Shown one piece after another: positions 43,640-52,180 of a DNA stretch of 64,000 bases. Source of the DNA: Xylanibacter oryzae DSM 17970 (GTDB lineage: Bacteria; Bacteroidota; Bacteroidia; Bacteroidales; Bacteroidaceae); assembly GCF_000585355.1 (NCBI RefSeq), contig NZ_KK073873.1:2895703-2959702 (forward strand). The letters are read 5' to 3'. How positions within the stretch are numbered: the stretch's first letter is position 1; each line of letters opens with the position of its first letter. The notes beneath the pieces are model-generated. The model did not search any database. It saw only the letters and a program-made list of their open reading frames with translations, and was not told the DNA's origin. The translations under genes and the position numbers were made by a program.

Positions 43640-46153
43640 ATGAAAATAAAGATAGTTATAATATTTTATAGTCTCATATCTGTTTATTTCTTTTCAGGTG
43701 AAGCAGGTCTTAAAGCGAAAACGGCTAAAGAAAACATGTATGGGAATATTGTCCAATATAAGTTCGTAAAGGAATCTGATATGAAATCCGACTTATTGCA
43801 GATGTTGGCAAATTTTTCTCTTTATATGAAAAATGATTTTATAGAGAATAAGATGATGAATTCGGTAGGTGAAAAGATTGGATGCTTTGGTGGTGAGGAT
43901 ACCATGGGGAGTGGAGAAGCAGGTGTCAGAACGAACGCAGACCTTTCAATGGTTTGCGCTTTTATGGTAAAGTATGGTAAAGGTAAAGTTGCCTTACCCA
44001 ATGGCGTCTCGTGGAATGATATAGAAAAAATGGCGATGGAATCTTTGTCATATTCATATTCATCCCATAAAGCGAACAAGCTTGTACGTTGTAGAGATGG
44101 CAAATATTGGGGGTCAATTAGTGCAGAAGATTATACATGGGAGAGTTCTTTGTGGGCTATGTCGGCTGCTTATTCAGCATTTTTTCAATGGGATAAACTA
44201 TCCTCTATTCAAAAAAAATACATAGAGAATATGCTTAAATCAGAATGTAACTATGAATTACATCGTTCCGTACCTACCGGTTATGATGGTGATACTAAGG
44301 CTGAAGAGAATGCATGGGAGGTGGATGTATTAGCCGTGACATTGGGACTTTTTCCCAATGATAGTATAGCTCCTTATTGGTTTAATAAGTTAAGGGCATT
44401 TGCAATAAATAGTTATTCACATATTGAAGATTCCAAAGATAAAACTATTATAGATCCATTATATGACAACAAAACAGTTGCAGATTTTTATGTAGGCAAG
44501 AATCTTTATGATGATTATACATTGCAAAATCATAATTTTTTTCATACTAGTTATCAGAATGTTGTAATACAGGAGCTTGGAGAGGCGGCTTTAGCTTTGG
44601 AATTATTCCAGAAAACTATATATGGTAATGTAAGATGGAAAACTAACGCACTAATGCATAATAATTCAAAGGTAATGACGCATGTCCTTAATTGGTTGGC
44701 CTTAGCAGATGGAGAACTTGCAATGCCAAATGGTAATGATTGGAGTCTTTTCTTGTATGACCAGATTACATCATATACAACAAATGCATGTTTCTTACGT
44801 GATCCAGATGCCTTAATGCTTGAGAATTTAGCATACAGAAATATATTGAAGCGTCAGCAAACAACGGAAGATGGCAGTTGGCTGTTACGACCTGATGTTG
44901 GAGCACGTCGTATGGGGGTTGAGGCTCATCGTGTAATGATGACTTGGCTTATGCATGACGTTCGGTCAACTAATGATATACAGCCTACAAATTGGATTGA
45001 TTTTCGAAACAGATATTCAAGAGCGAAATTGTTCGACAGTCAAAACATAGTCAGAGCATATACAAAAGACAGATTTACATGTTTTAGTTGGAGTTCTGGG
45101 ATAAAAAGTTATACGGGATATATTGGACTTGATACTAAGGAGCAAAATAAAATTATAGTTCCTTTCAAAGATCATAATACAGGAAATTTTATAGGATGGT
45201 ATGATGTGGACTCTACAAGAATCAATGCTGTCCCTGTTATAGCAGGTATTTATAAATTGAAAGGAAATTCATATACAATGAATGGTGAATTGTTGACAAA
45301 TGACAAAACACTTGATAATAGATTTTCCATATATTCAACTCCTGGAAATGCGATAATATATCTTGATTATGTAGTTGGCTTAAGATCTGGAGTCATAAAT
45401 AAAGAGCGTGGTGGCCTAATGGGGATCAGCACAGATCAATTTACTAAAATTTCGCGTAATATTTATTCCAAGGATTCTGTAAATGCTGATGGAAACTCTT
45501 TTATAAATATAAAAAACGATTGGGTTAATATAGATAATCTGTTCGGCGTAGTTTGTCACAATAATAAAAATATTGGCTTCGGAGATAATTCTAATAATAA
45601 TTCTATAATGACATCCAAATTATATGCTTTTTGTTCCGATGAAAAAAGGCCATTTAGCATAGGAAAGATTGTAGACAGACGTAATGTCATATATTATAGC
45701 AAAATTTCTTCTATAGAAACAAAAGAAATGAGTAGAAAATTGATCGTACTGAAAGATTTTTTACCTTCTGGATGGAATGGAGTTATAGCACCAGATCCAG
45801 ATGGGAGATATTATATGTTACTTTCTAATTTTAATGGTAAAAAGCGCTGTCACCTTTATGATATTAAGTGTGAGCTTGGTGCACCGATATTTGGCGGTAA
45901 GACATCTGTTTATAATTCATCATCATCAGCTAGTTTTCTCATTCCATTAAATCATTCAGAAAGTAATTCTATAGACTGTTTTGTTGAAGGTTCTGGGATT
46001 GATATATATAATAAACAAAATGGAAAAGAACTAAAAATCAATAATATGGGAAATAGTAATAAAAGAATAAAACTTATTATTGTTAAGGATAATGGCTTAT
46101 ATTCGAGGACAATTAATGTTAAAAAGCGGAAGAGCATTATTGTTCATTTATAA
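43640..46153 (+). CDS. large exported protein, candidate polysaccharide lyase (helical toroid plus beta-sandwich)
   Basis: An 837-residue exported protein without a family name I am sure of. After a hydrophobic N-terminus (about 1-25) the first 450 residues are helical with paired-helix repeats, as in (alpha/alpha) toroid lyases. Possible active-site stretches are YTWESSLWAMSAAYSAFF, AEENAWEVDVLAV, NHNFFHTSYQNVV and PNGNDWSLFLYDQ. From about 470 it turns beta-rich (FTCFSWSSGIKSYTGYIGL and onward), like the sandwich domains of PL8/PL21-type lyases. It sits between susD-1 and the DUF2264 gene. In arabinogalactan loci a lyase acting on rhamnose-capped glucuronic acid (family PL27 in known cases) would fit here; that is inference from context. 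Alternatives are a heparinase-like lyase or a glycosidase. Confidence 0.55.
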   Translation: MKIKIVIIFYSLISVYFFSGEAGLKAKTAKENMYGNIVQYKFVKESDMKSDLLQMLANFSLYMKNDFIENKMMNSVGEKIGCFGGEDTMGSGEAGVRTNADLSMVCAFMVKYGKGKVALPNGVSWNDIEKMAMESLSYSYSSHKANKLVRCRDGKYWGSISAEDYTWESSLWAMSAAYSAFFQWDKLSSIQKKYIENMLKSECNYELHRSVPTGYDGDTKAEENAWEVDVLAVTLGLFPNDSIAPYWFNKLRAFAINSYSHIEDSKDKTIIDPLYDNKTVADFYVGKNLYDDYTLQNHNFFHTSYQNVVIQELGEAALALELFQKTIYGNVRWKTNALMHNNSKVMTHVLNWLALADGELAMPNGNDWSLFLYDQITSYTTNACFLRDPDALMLENLAYRNILKRQQTTEDGSWLLRPDVGARRMGVEAHRVMMTWLMHDVRSTNDIQPTNWIDFRNRYSRAKLFDSQNIVRAYTKDRFTCFSWSSGIKSYTGYIGLDTKEQNKIIVPFKDHNTGNFIGWYDVDSTRINAVPVIAGIYKLKGNSYTMNGELLTNDKTLDNRFSIYSTPGNAIIYLDYVVGLRSGVINKERGGLMGISTDQFTKISRNIYSKDSVNADGNSFINIKNDWVNIDNLFGVVCHNNKNIGFGDNSNNNSIMTSKLYAFCSDEKRPFSIGKIVDRRNVIYYSKISSIETKEMSRKLIVLKDFLPSGWNGVIAPDPDGRYYMLLSNFNGKKRCHLYDIKCELGAPIFGGKTSVYNSSSSASFLIPLNHSESNSIDCFVEGSGIDIYNKQNGKELKINNMGNSNKRIKLIIVKDNGLYSRTINVKKRKSIIVHL

Positions 46154-46206
46154 TATGGTCGTATTTTTGGATAATGATAATTAATATTGAATTTAAGATA
46201 AATAGT

Positions 46207-47472
46207 ATGATAAAGAAAAATTTTAAATTAGTGTTGTTGCTATTGTTTATTTTTATGCCGGGGCAAGCATTAAAAGCCAAATGCAATAAAGTCATAAACG
46301 ATAGATCTTATTGGGTAAGTTTGCTATGTAAGATGGCAGAGCCCGTATTGAAAAACATGTCTGAAGGAACGCTGCAGAAGAACATGCGTCTTGAAGTGAG
46401 TCCTACTTGGGATGGTAGGGACAAGCGTGTAGCTTATATGGAATGTTTTGGAAGACTTATGGCAGGCGTTTCTCCATGGCTTACACTGCCGGATGACAAT
46501 ACGGCTGAAGGAATGAAACGTAAGCAGATACGTGAATGGGCTTTAAAAAGTTATAAGAATGCAGTAGATCCTAAAAGTCCCGACTGTCTGTTGTGGCATG
46601 GACAGGGGCAGACTCTAGTGGATGCAGCTTATATAGCAGAGAGTTTTTTAAGAGCTTATAATCAACTATGGCTACCACTTGATTCTGTAACCAAACAAAG
46701 ATACTTAGATAATTTTAAGGGCCTTCGCGCGATAGACCCACCATATACTAATTGGGTATTGTTCTCATCTACAATAGAAAGTTTTATTGCTAAGGCCGGT
46801 GGTGGTTATGACCAATATAGAGTGAATTCGGCAATACGCAAAGTAGAGGAATGGTATGTGGGAGATGGATGGTATTCGGATGGTCCTGATTTTGCATTCG
46901 ATTATTATAGCAGTTATGTATTCCATCCTATGTATCTTGAGACATTACAGGCGATGAAGGATGCAAAGGCGCATACACGTATAGATTATGCTAAGTATTA
47001 TGACAGAGAACTGAAACGTGCACAGAAATTCAGCATCGTTCTGGAGAGATTTATATCACCTGAAGGTACTTTCCCGGTGTTTGGACGGTCTATACCTTAT
47101 AGAATGGCTACAATGCAACCTTTGGCACTTATGGCCCTATATCAGAAGTTACCTCAAGAACTGACCAACGGACAAGTACGTGCTGCATTAACTTGTGTGC
47201 TCCACCGTATGTTTGACGGTCATGAAAATATAAAAGACGGATTCCTTACAATAGGCTTCTGTGGAAGTCAGCCCAATATAGCCGATTGGTATACAAACAA
47301 TGGAAGTTTGTATATGACATCTTTGGTATTCTTGCCTCTAGGTCTGCCTGCAAATCATCCTTTCTGGACTGATGCACCTGCCGACTGGACTCAAAAGAAA
47401 GCATGGGGTGGTCTTGATTTCCCGAAAGACCACAGATGGGCAGATGATATAACAACAAAAGATCTGTTTTAA
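46207..47472 (+). CDS. DUF2264 protein, GH154-like beta-glucuronidase candidate
   Basis: A 421-residue exported protein of the DUF2264 family. An (alpha/alpha) barrel is expected. The start at 46207 begins MIKKNFKLVLLLLFIF, a good signal peptide; the ATG 33 bp upstream would place polar residues before it. Conserved stretches are ECFGRLMAGVSPWL, LLWHGQGQTLVDAAYIAESFL, WYVGDGWYSDGPDFAFDYYSSY and PEGTFPVFGRSIPYR. DUF2264 members include the CAZy GH154 exo-beta-glucuronidases of arabinogalactan loci, to the best of my knowledge. Removal of terminal glucuronic acid from side chains is the proposed role. It lies 53 bp after the gene at 43640. A fossil piece of another copy is at 34220-34294. Confidence 0.75.
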   Translation: MIKKNFKLVLLLLFIFMPGQALKAKCNKVINDRSYWVSLLCKMAEPVLKNMSEGTLQKNMRLEVSPTWDGRDKRVAYMECFGRLMAGVSPWLTLPDDNTAEGMKRKQIREWALKSYKNAVDPKSPDCLLWHGQGQTLVDAAYIAESFLRAYNQLWLPLDSVTKQRYLDNFKGLRAIDPPYTNWVLFSSTIESFIAKAGGGYDQYRVNSAIRKVEEWYVGDGWYSDGPDFAFDYYSSYVFHPMYLETLQAMKDAKAHTRIDYAKYYDRELKRAQKFSIVLERFISPEGTFPVFGRSIPYRMATMQPLALMALYQKLPQELTNGQVRAALTCVLHRMFDGHENIKDGFLTIGFCGSQPNIADWYTNNGSLYMTSLVFLPLGLPANHPFWTDAPADWTQKKAWGGLDFPKDHRWADDITTKDLF

Positions 47473-47479
47473 GGGAAAA

Positions 47480-47545
47480 TACGTGAAAGACCTCTTATAA
47501 TACGAAATATACCCCGCATTGTTATTGTATATTGACATAACTTTG
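47480..47545 (+). promoter_or_regulatory. promoter with 21-bp TACG direct repeats (GH43 copy 2)
   Basis: TACG half-sites at 47480 and 47501 (21 bp apart), each followed by an A-rich stretch and CC(C) at positions 12-13. The -7 box TAACTTTG lies at 47538-47545, 37 bp from the second half-site. No TTTG at the usual -33 distance. The same architecture occurs at 48721 and 58265. Confidence 0.7.
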
Positions 47546-47565
47546 CGGTCGTTATACTTCTAATT

Positions 47566-48711
47566 ATGAGAACAAAACTTATTATTACATTATTTACTTT
47601 GATAGTATCCTTGCCGACAAATGTTATCGGCAAGGATCATTCAAAAAAGTTTCATCCTGGCGCTTTATGGCCCGATAATAAAGGGATCCATATAAATGCC
47701 CATGGAGGAGGAATCCTTTATTATAAAAGGACATATTATTGGTTTGGTGAATATAAATCAGATACCACTAGCGCTGCTATGGTTGGAGTAACATGTTATT
47801 CGTCTAAAAACCTATTAGATTGGACTAACCGTGGTGTGGCCTTATCTGTTTCGGATGATGAAAATAGTGATATAGCCAAAGGCTGTGTGTTGGAACGTCC
47901 GAAAGTTGTCTATAATCAAAAAACGAAAAAGTTCGTTATGTGGTTCCATTTGGAACTGAAAGGTAATGGATACTCTGCAGCACGTTATGGAGTAGCTACC
48001 AGTAATGTGGTAACTGGTCCTTATCATTTTTTGTGTTCAGGAAGAGTCAATCCCAATGTATATCCAATAAATTTTAGTAAAGATGATTCCATTTCAATCA
48101 GAAATCAATATTCAAATTTAATTTCACTGAAATGGTGGACACCAGAATGGTATGATGCTATTAAGAAAGGTCTATTTATGTTTAGAGATTTGCCTGGAGG
48201 ACAGATGGCTCGTGACCAGACCATATTTGTGGATGATGATAATAAAGCATACCATATATATTCATCAGAAGACAATTTGACACTGCAAGTTGCAGAACTT
48301 TCTGATGACTATACTTCGCATACAGGTAAATATGCTCGTATTGCTCCATCTAATATGAATGAAGCACCTGCGATATTTAAAAAAGATGGTATCTATTGGA
48401 TGATAACAAGTGGATGTACAGGTTGGGATCCAAATGAGGCAAGAATGTTTATGGCAAGACATATAATGGGTCCATGGACACAACTCCCAAATCCTTGTAT
48501 TGGCGCAGAATCTAAAATAACCTTTGGTGGGCAGAGTACATATATATTAAGAGTAGAAGGTAAAAAGAATGCATATATCTTTATGGCTGATATTTGGCGA
48601 CCAAAACATCCAAGTGATGCAAGATATATATGGCTTCCAATTGATTTTAAAGCGGGGCGACCTGTAATACAATGGAGAAGTGAATGGCAACTAGATTATC
48701 TTAATAAATAA
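47566..48711 (+). CDS. GH43 exo-beta-1,3-galactanase-like protein (copy 2)
   Basis: Exported GH43 protein of 381 residues, colinear with copy 1 at 22975 throughout. Signal peptide to about 22 (NVIGK). The landmarks are the same: INAHGGGI in place of the usual aspartate motif, LERPKVVYN, ARDQTIFVDDDNKAYHIYSS, MNEAPAIFKKDG, ITSGCTGW and the GGQ element. It should trim single galactose units from the beta-1,3-galactan backbone. Unlike copy 1 it is led by the TACG-repeat promoter, so it belongs to the HTCS-controlled PUL. It stands as a single-gene unit ahead of the susC-2 promoter. Confidence 0.8.
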   Translation: MRTKLIITLFTLIVSLPTNVIGKDHSKKFHPGALWPDNKGIHINAHGGGILYYKRTYYWFGEYKSDTTSAAMVGVTCYSSKNLLDWTNRGVALSVSDDENSDIAKGCVLERPKVVYNQKTKKFVMWFHLELKGNGYSAARYGVATSNVVTGPYHFLCSGRVNPNVYPINFSKDDSISIRNQYSNLISLKWWTPEWYDAIKKGLFMFRDLPGGQMARDQTIFVDDDNKAYHIYSSEDNLTLQVAELSDDYTSHTGKYARIAPSNMNEAPAIFKKDGIYWMITSGCTGWDPNEARMFMARHIMGPWTQLPNPCIGAESKITFGGQSTYILRVEGKKNAYIFMADIWRPKHPSDARYIWLPIDFKAGRPVIQWRSEWQLDYLNK

Positions 48712-48720
48712 ACGCCAAAA

Positions 48721-48786
48721 TACGAAAAACACCCTTGATTATACGAAAAAATCCCTCATAAGTCTGCTGCATTTATGATATTTTTG
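48721..48786 (+). promoter_or_regulatory. promoter with 21-bp TACG direct repeats (susC-2)
   Basis: TACGAAAAA half-sites at 48721 and 48742 (21 bp apart), both with CCC at positions 12-14: the best-conserved pair in the window. The -7 box TATTTTTG is at 48779-48786, 37 bp from the second half-site. Confidence 0.75.
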
Positions 48787-48856
48787 CAGAGTAGACAAAA
48801 TAAAATCGCTTTTTTAAGCGAATGAAATATTATCTGTTAACACTAAAAATTTAATA

Positions 48857-51800
48857 ATGAACAATTTTATGAATCACAACTTAATGAAACTATCAGGAAA
48901 GCATATTTTGCTTTCATCAGTTTTTGTTACTGCTTTTTCTATTGGAATTCCTCAATATTTATTTGCGGGAAACAATGGACTGAATGTAGTACAACAATCT
49001 GGTTTTGTAAAAGGACATGTAGTAGACCAAAATGGAGATCCCATAATAGGCGCTACGGTAAAAGTAAAAGGAGAAAAGTCTGGTGCAGTTACTGATTTAG
49101 ACGGAAATTTTATTCTGACTAATATAAAGGGTAGTGTATTGGAAATTTCTTATGTAGGCTATAAATCTCAACAGGTAAATTTTACTAATAATTCTACTCT
49201 TAAAATTACATTAAAAGAAGACTCAAAGGCACTGGATGAAGTTGTCGTTGTTGGTTTTGGAACTCAGAAAAAGATAAACTTGACGGGAGCTGTTAGCGTT
49301 GTATCTGGAGATGAAATTGCTTCACGTCCTGTTCAAAACGCTACTCAAGCTTTGCAGGGAGTTGTACCCGGACTCCAAATTTCATCAAAAAGTGGTACTT
49401 TGGATGCCTCACCCAATATTAATATACGAGGTACAGGTACCATAGGTCAGGGGTCGAGCAGTTCACCTCTAATATTAATTGATGGAATGGAAGGTGATCT
49501 TAATACTATTAACCCTCAGGATATTGAGAGTATATCAGTATTAAAAGATGCCGCAGCTTCATCAATCTATGGTTCTCGTGCTCCTTTCGGAGTAATACTT
49601 GTAACTACTAAAAATGGTGGAACAGGGAAAGTAACCGTAAACTATAATAACAGTTTCCAATTCAGTTCGCTTATACGTGCGAAAAAAATGATGAATTCGG
49701 TTGACTTTGCATCGTGGATGAATGATGCTGATTATAATAACGGCGATGGCGTATTTTTTGATAATGACAGGATGAAACAGATTGTGGATTATCATAATGC
49801 AACTCCTAGTGGATATGGACAACGCAAAACAGCAGATGGTAGGACTCTATATGCTATAGGTACGAGCAATAATCAAACATGGCAAGATGGCTATGGATAC
49901 GGAATTGATGATGTAGATTGGTACTCTGAGGTATACAAGAATACAGCATTCTCTCAAGAGCATAATGCCAGTGTAAATGGTGGTGACAAGCGTTTTAGCT
50001 ATTATGCCTCACTAAATTATCTTGATGATGGAGGTTTTATGAATTTTAATCAAGATAGTTATAAGCGTTATAATGGAACAGCTAAAATAGATGCACAACT
50101 TGCTAGTTGGGCTCGTATGAAGTATTCAATGCGTTTTACACGTACAGACTTTGAAAGACCGTCGGCTTTAACCAATGGCCTATATTCTGATATGGCTCGT
50201 CAGGGGTGGCCTGTTTTGCCCCTTTATGATCGTAATGGATATTTGTATTCTTCACCATCTCCGGCACTTGGACTTGCCACAGGTGGTAGTGATACTACCC
50301 AACAAGATACCCAATACCATCAGTTAGGGTTCGAATTTGAACCAATTAAAAATTGGATTACACACGTTGATTTCAATTATAGAATAATGAACGCTAACCG
50401 TCATTGGGACTCTCAACAAACATATAATCATGATGTAGCAGGTAATCCGATTTTATATAATACAGGTTCTAATGTTCATGAAGATTTGAAAAAAGAAAAT
50501 TACCTTAATTTTCAGGTATATTCAGAGTATTCTGTTTCATTAGCAGAGAAACATAATTTTCATGTATTGGCTGGTTTTCAGACAGAACAGTTAAAGCAAA
50601 CTGTTTTTGGATTGCAGCGTGATGGTATATTGGATCCTAGTAAACCTGAGGTTGATTTAACTTCTGGTTTGAGTTATCAGGGAATTGCAGTTACTCCTCC
50701 TGTAAATGGAGCACGTAACCAATGGCAGACAGCTGGTTTCTTTGGACGTTTTAATTATAATTATGATGAGCGTTATCTATTGGAGGCAAACCTTCGCTAC
50801 GATGGAACATCACGTTTCCGTACTGATAATATGTGGAAATTATTCCCATCTGTATCTTTAGGATGGAATATCGCTCGTGAGAAATTCTTTCAAACATTAT
50901 CAAAAGATATAAACACATTAAAGCTTCGTGCTTCTTATGGTTCTCTTGGCAATCAAAATACAGATAACTGGTATCAGACTTATCAGACTATAAGTTATTT
51001 GCCATTCGCCGGAACATGGTTACAGAATGGAACTAAACCTAACGTAACAAGTGCACCTAGTTTAGTTTCTACATCGCTTGGATGGGAAACAGTAGAGAGT
51101 TATGACCTTGGTCTTGACTTTGGAGCATTAAATAATCGTCTGACTGGAAGTTTTGACTGGTATGTGCGTAATACCAAAAATATGGTTGGTAATGCACCTG
51201 AATTACCTGCTGTTCTTGGAACCGCTGTTCCTAAAACAAATAATACAGACTTACGTACTACAGGATGGGAGCTTCAATTAGCTTGGCGTGATGCATTGAA
51301 TAATGGCTTAGCTTATGGAATTACATTAAATTTATCAGATGCACGTACTAAAATAACGCGTTACCCTAATAACCCGACAAACTCAATAGACACATATATA
51401 TCAGGACGTTACATTAATGAAATCTGGGGATATGAAACTGTAGGTATTGCTAAAAGTCAGGATGAGATGAATGCTCATTTAGCTACAGCAGACCAAAGTA
51501 GTATAGGCAGTAACTGGGGTGCCGGTGATATAATGTATCAAGATATTAATGGTGATAAAAAGGTAACCGCTGGTGCAAGAACATTGGCAGATCATGGAGA
51601 CTTGAAAGTAATTGGGAATAGTACTCCACGTTATCTCTTTGGTATAAATCTGAATGCCAGCTATAAAGGCTTTGATGTAAGTGCATTCTTCCAAGGAGTT
51701 CTTAAACGAGATTCTTGGGTAGGCAACTCATGGGGTGGCCTTGAATATATGTTTGGTGCATCAGCTAGTGGACGTTGGTGGTGTTCTGGCTTGACATCTG

Positions 51801-52168
51801 TATCAGACTATTATCGTGATTCTAACTCTTGGTCTGTACAGAATGGTTATAAAAGCGAAAATACAAATGCATTTTTACCAAGGCCGGTATGGAGTGATAA
51901 AAATGTACAATGTCAGAGTCGCTATTTAGTTAATGCAGCATATATGCGTCTTAAGAACTTGCAATTAGGTTATTCTCTTCCAAAGTCATTGATATCAAAT
52001 TGGGGAATAAATAATCTACGTGTATTCATGTCTGTTGAGAATCTATTTACGATTACAAGTGTTCCTGATCAGTATGATCCGGAAACAATTGGATTGGATA
52101 TGGATAATAAAAATAATGGCTATCCTCTGAAGAAAACATGGGCTTTTGGTCTTAATATAACATTCTAA
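48857..52168 (+). CDS. SusC-like TonB-dependent transporter (PUL copy 2)
   Basis: Outer-membrane glycan importer of 1103 residues. Signal peptide to about 38 (YLFAGN). The carboxypeptidase-like domain (GHVVDQNGDPIIGATV...EISYVGYKSQQV) is followed by ALDEVVVVGFGTQKK, the plug (NIRGTGTIGQG, SRAPFGVILVTTK) and the barrel, ending KKTWAFGLNITF. It differs widely from SusC-1, so the two probably import different fragments of the substrate. It is 12 bp upstream of susD-2 and led by the strongest TACG-repeat promoter. Confidence 0.95.
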   Translation: MNNFMNHNLMKLSGKHILLSSVFVTAFSIGIPQYLFAGNNGLNVVQQSGFVKGHVVDQNGDPIIGATVKVKGEKSGAVTDLDGNFILTNIKGSVLEISYVGYKSQQVNFTNNSTLKITLKEDSKALDEVVVVGFGTQKKINLTGAVSVVSGDEIASRPVQNATQALQGVVPGLQISSKSGTLDASPNINIRGTGTIGQGSSSSPLILIDGMEGDLNTINPQDIESISVLKDAAASSIYGSRAPFGVILVTTKNGGTGKVTVNYNNSFQFSSLIRAKKMMNSVDFASWMNDADYNNGDGVFFDNDRMKQIVDYHNATPSGYGQRKTADGRTLYAIGTSNNQTWQDGYGYGIDDVDWYSEVYKNTAFSQEHNASVNGGDKRFSYYASLNYLDDGGFMNFNQDSYKRYNGTAKIDAQLASWARMKYSMRFTRTDFERPSALTNGLYSDMARQGWPVLPLYDRNGYLYSSPSPALGLATGGSDTTQQDTQYHQLGFEFEPIKNWITHVDFNYRIMNANRHWDSQQTYNHDVAGNPILYNTGSNVHEDLKKENYLNFQVYSEYSVSLAEKHNFHVLAGFQTEQLKQTVFGLQRDGILDPSKPEVDLTSGLSYQGIAVTPPVNGARNQWQTAGFFGRFNYNYDERYLLEANLRYDGTSRFRTDNMWKLFPSVSLGWNIAREKFFQTLSKDINTLKLRASYGSLGNQNTDNWYQTYQTISYLPFAGTWLQNGTKPNVTSAPSLVSTSLGWETVESYDLGLDFGALNNRLTGSFDWYVRNTKNMVGNAPELPAVLGTAVPKTNNTDLRTTGWELQLAWRDALNNGLAYGITLNLSDARTKITRYPNNPTNSIDTYISGRYINEIWGYETVGIAKSQDEMNAHLATADQSSIGSNWGAGDIMYQDINGDKKVTAGARTLADHGDLKVIGNSTPRYLFGINLNASYKGFDVSAFFQGVLKRDSWVGNSWGGLEYMFGASASGRWWCSGLTSVSDYYRDSNSWSVQNGYKSENTNAFLPRPVWSDKNVQCQSRYLVNAAYMRLKNLQLGYSLPKSLISNWGINNLRVFMSVENLFTITSVPDQYDPETIGLDMDNKNNGYPLKKTWAFGLNITF

Positions 52169-52180
52169 AAAATAAATAAG

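Noticed and set aside
48865-48890. Alternative internal Met starts of susC-2 (MNHNL, MKLSG)
   Set aside because: Possible, but the first ATG at 48857 still yields a normal signal peptide, and no evidence favours the later ones.
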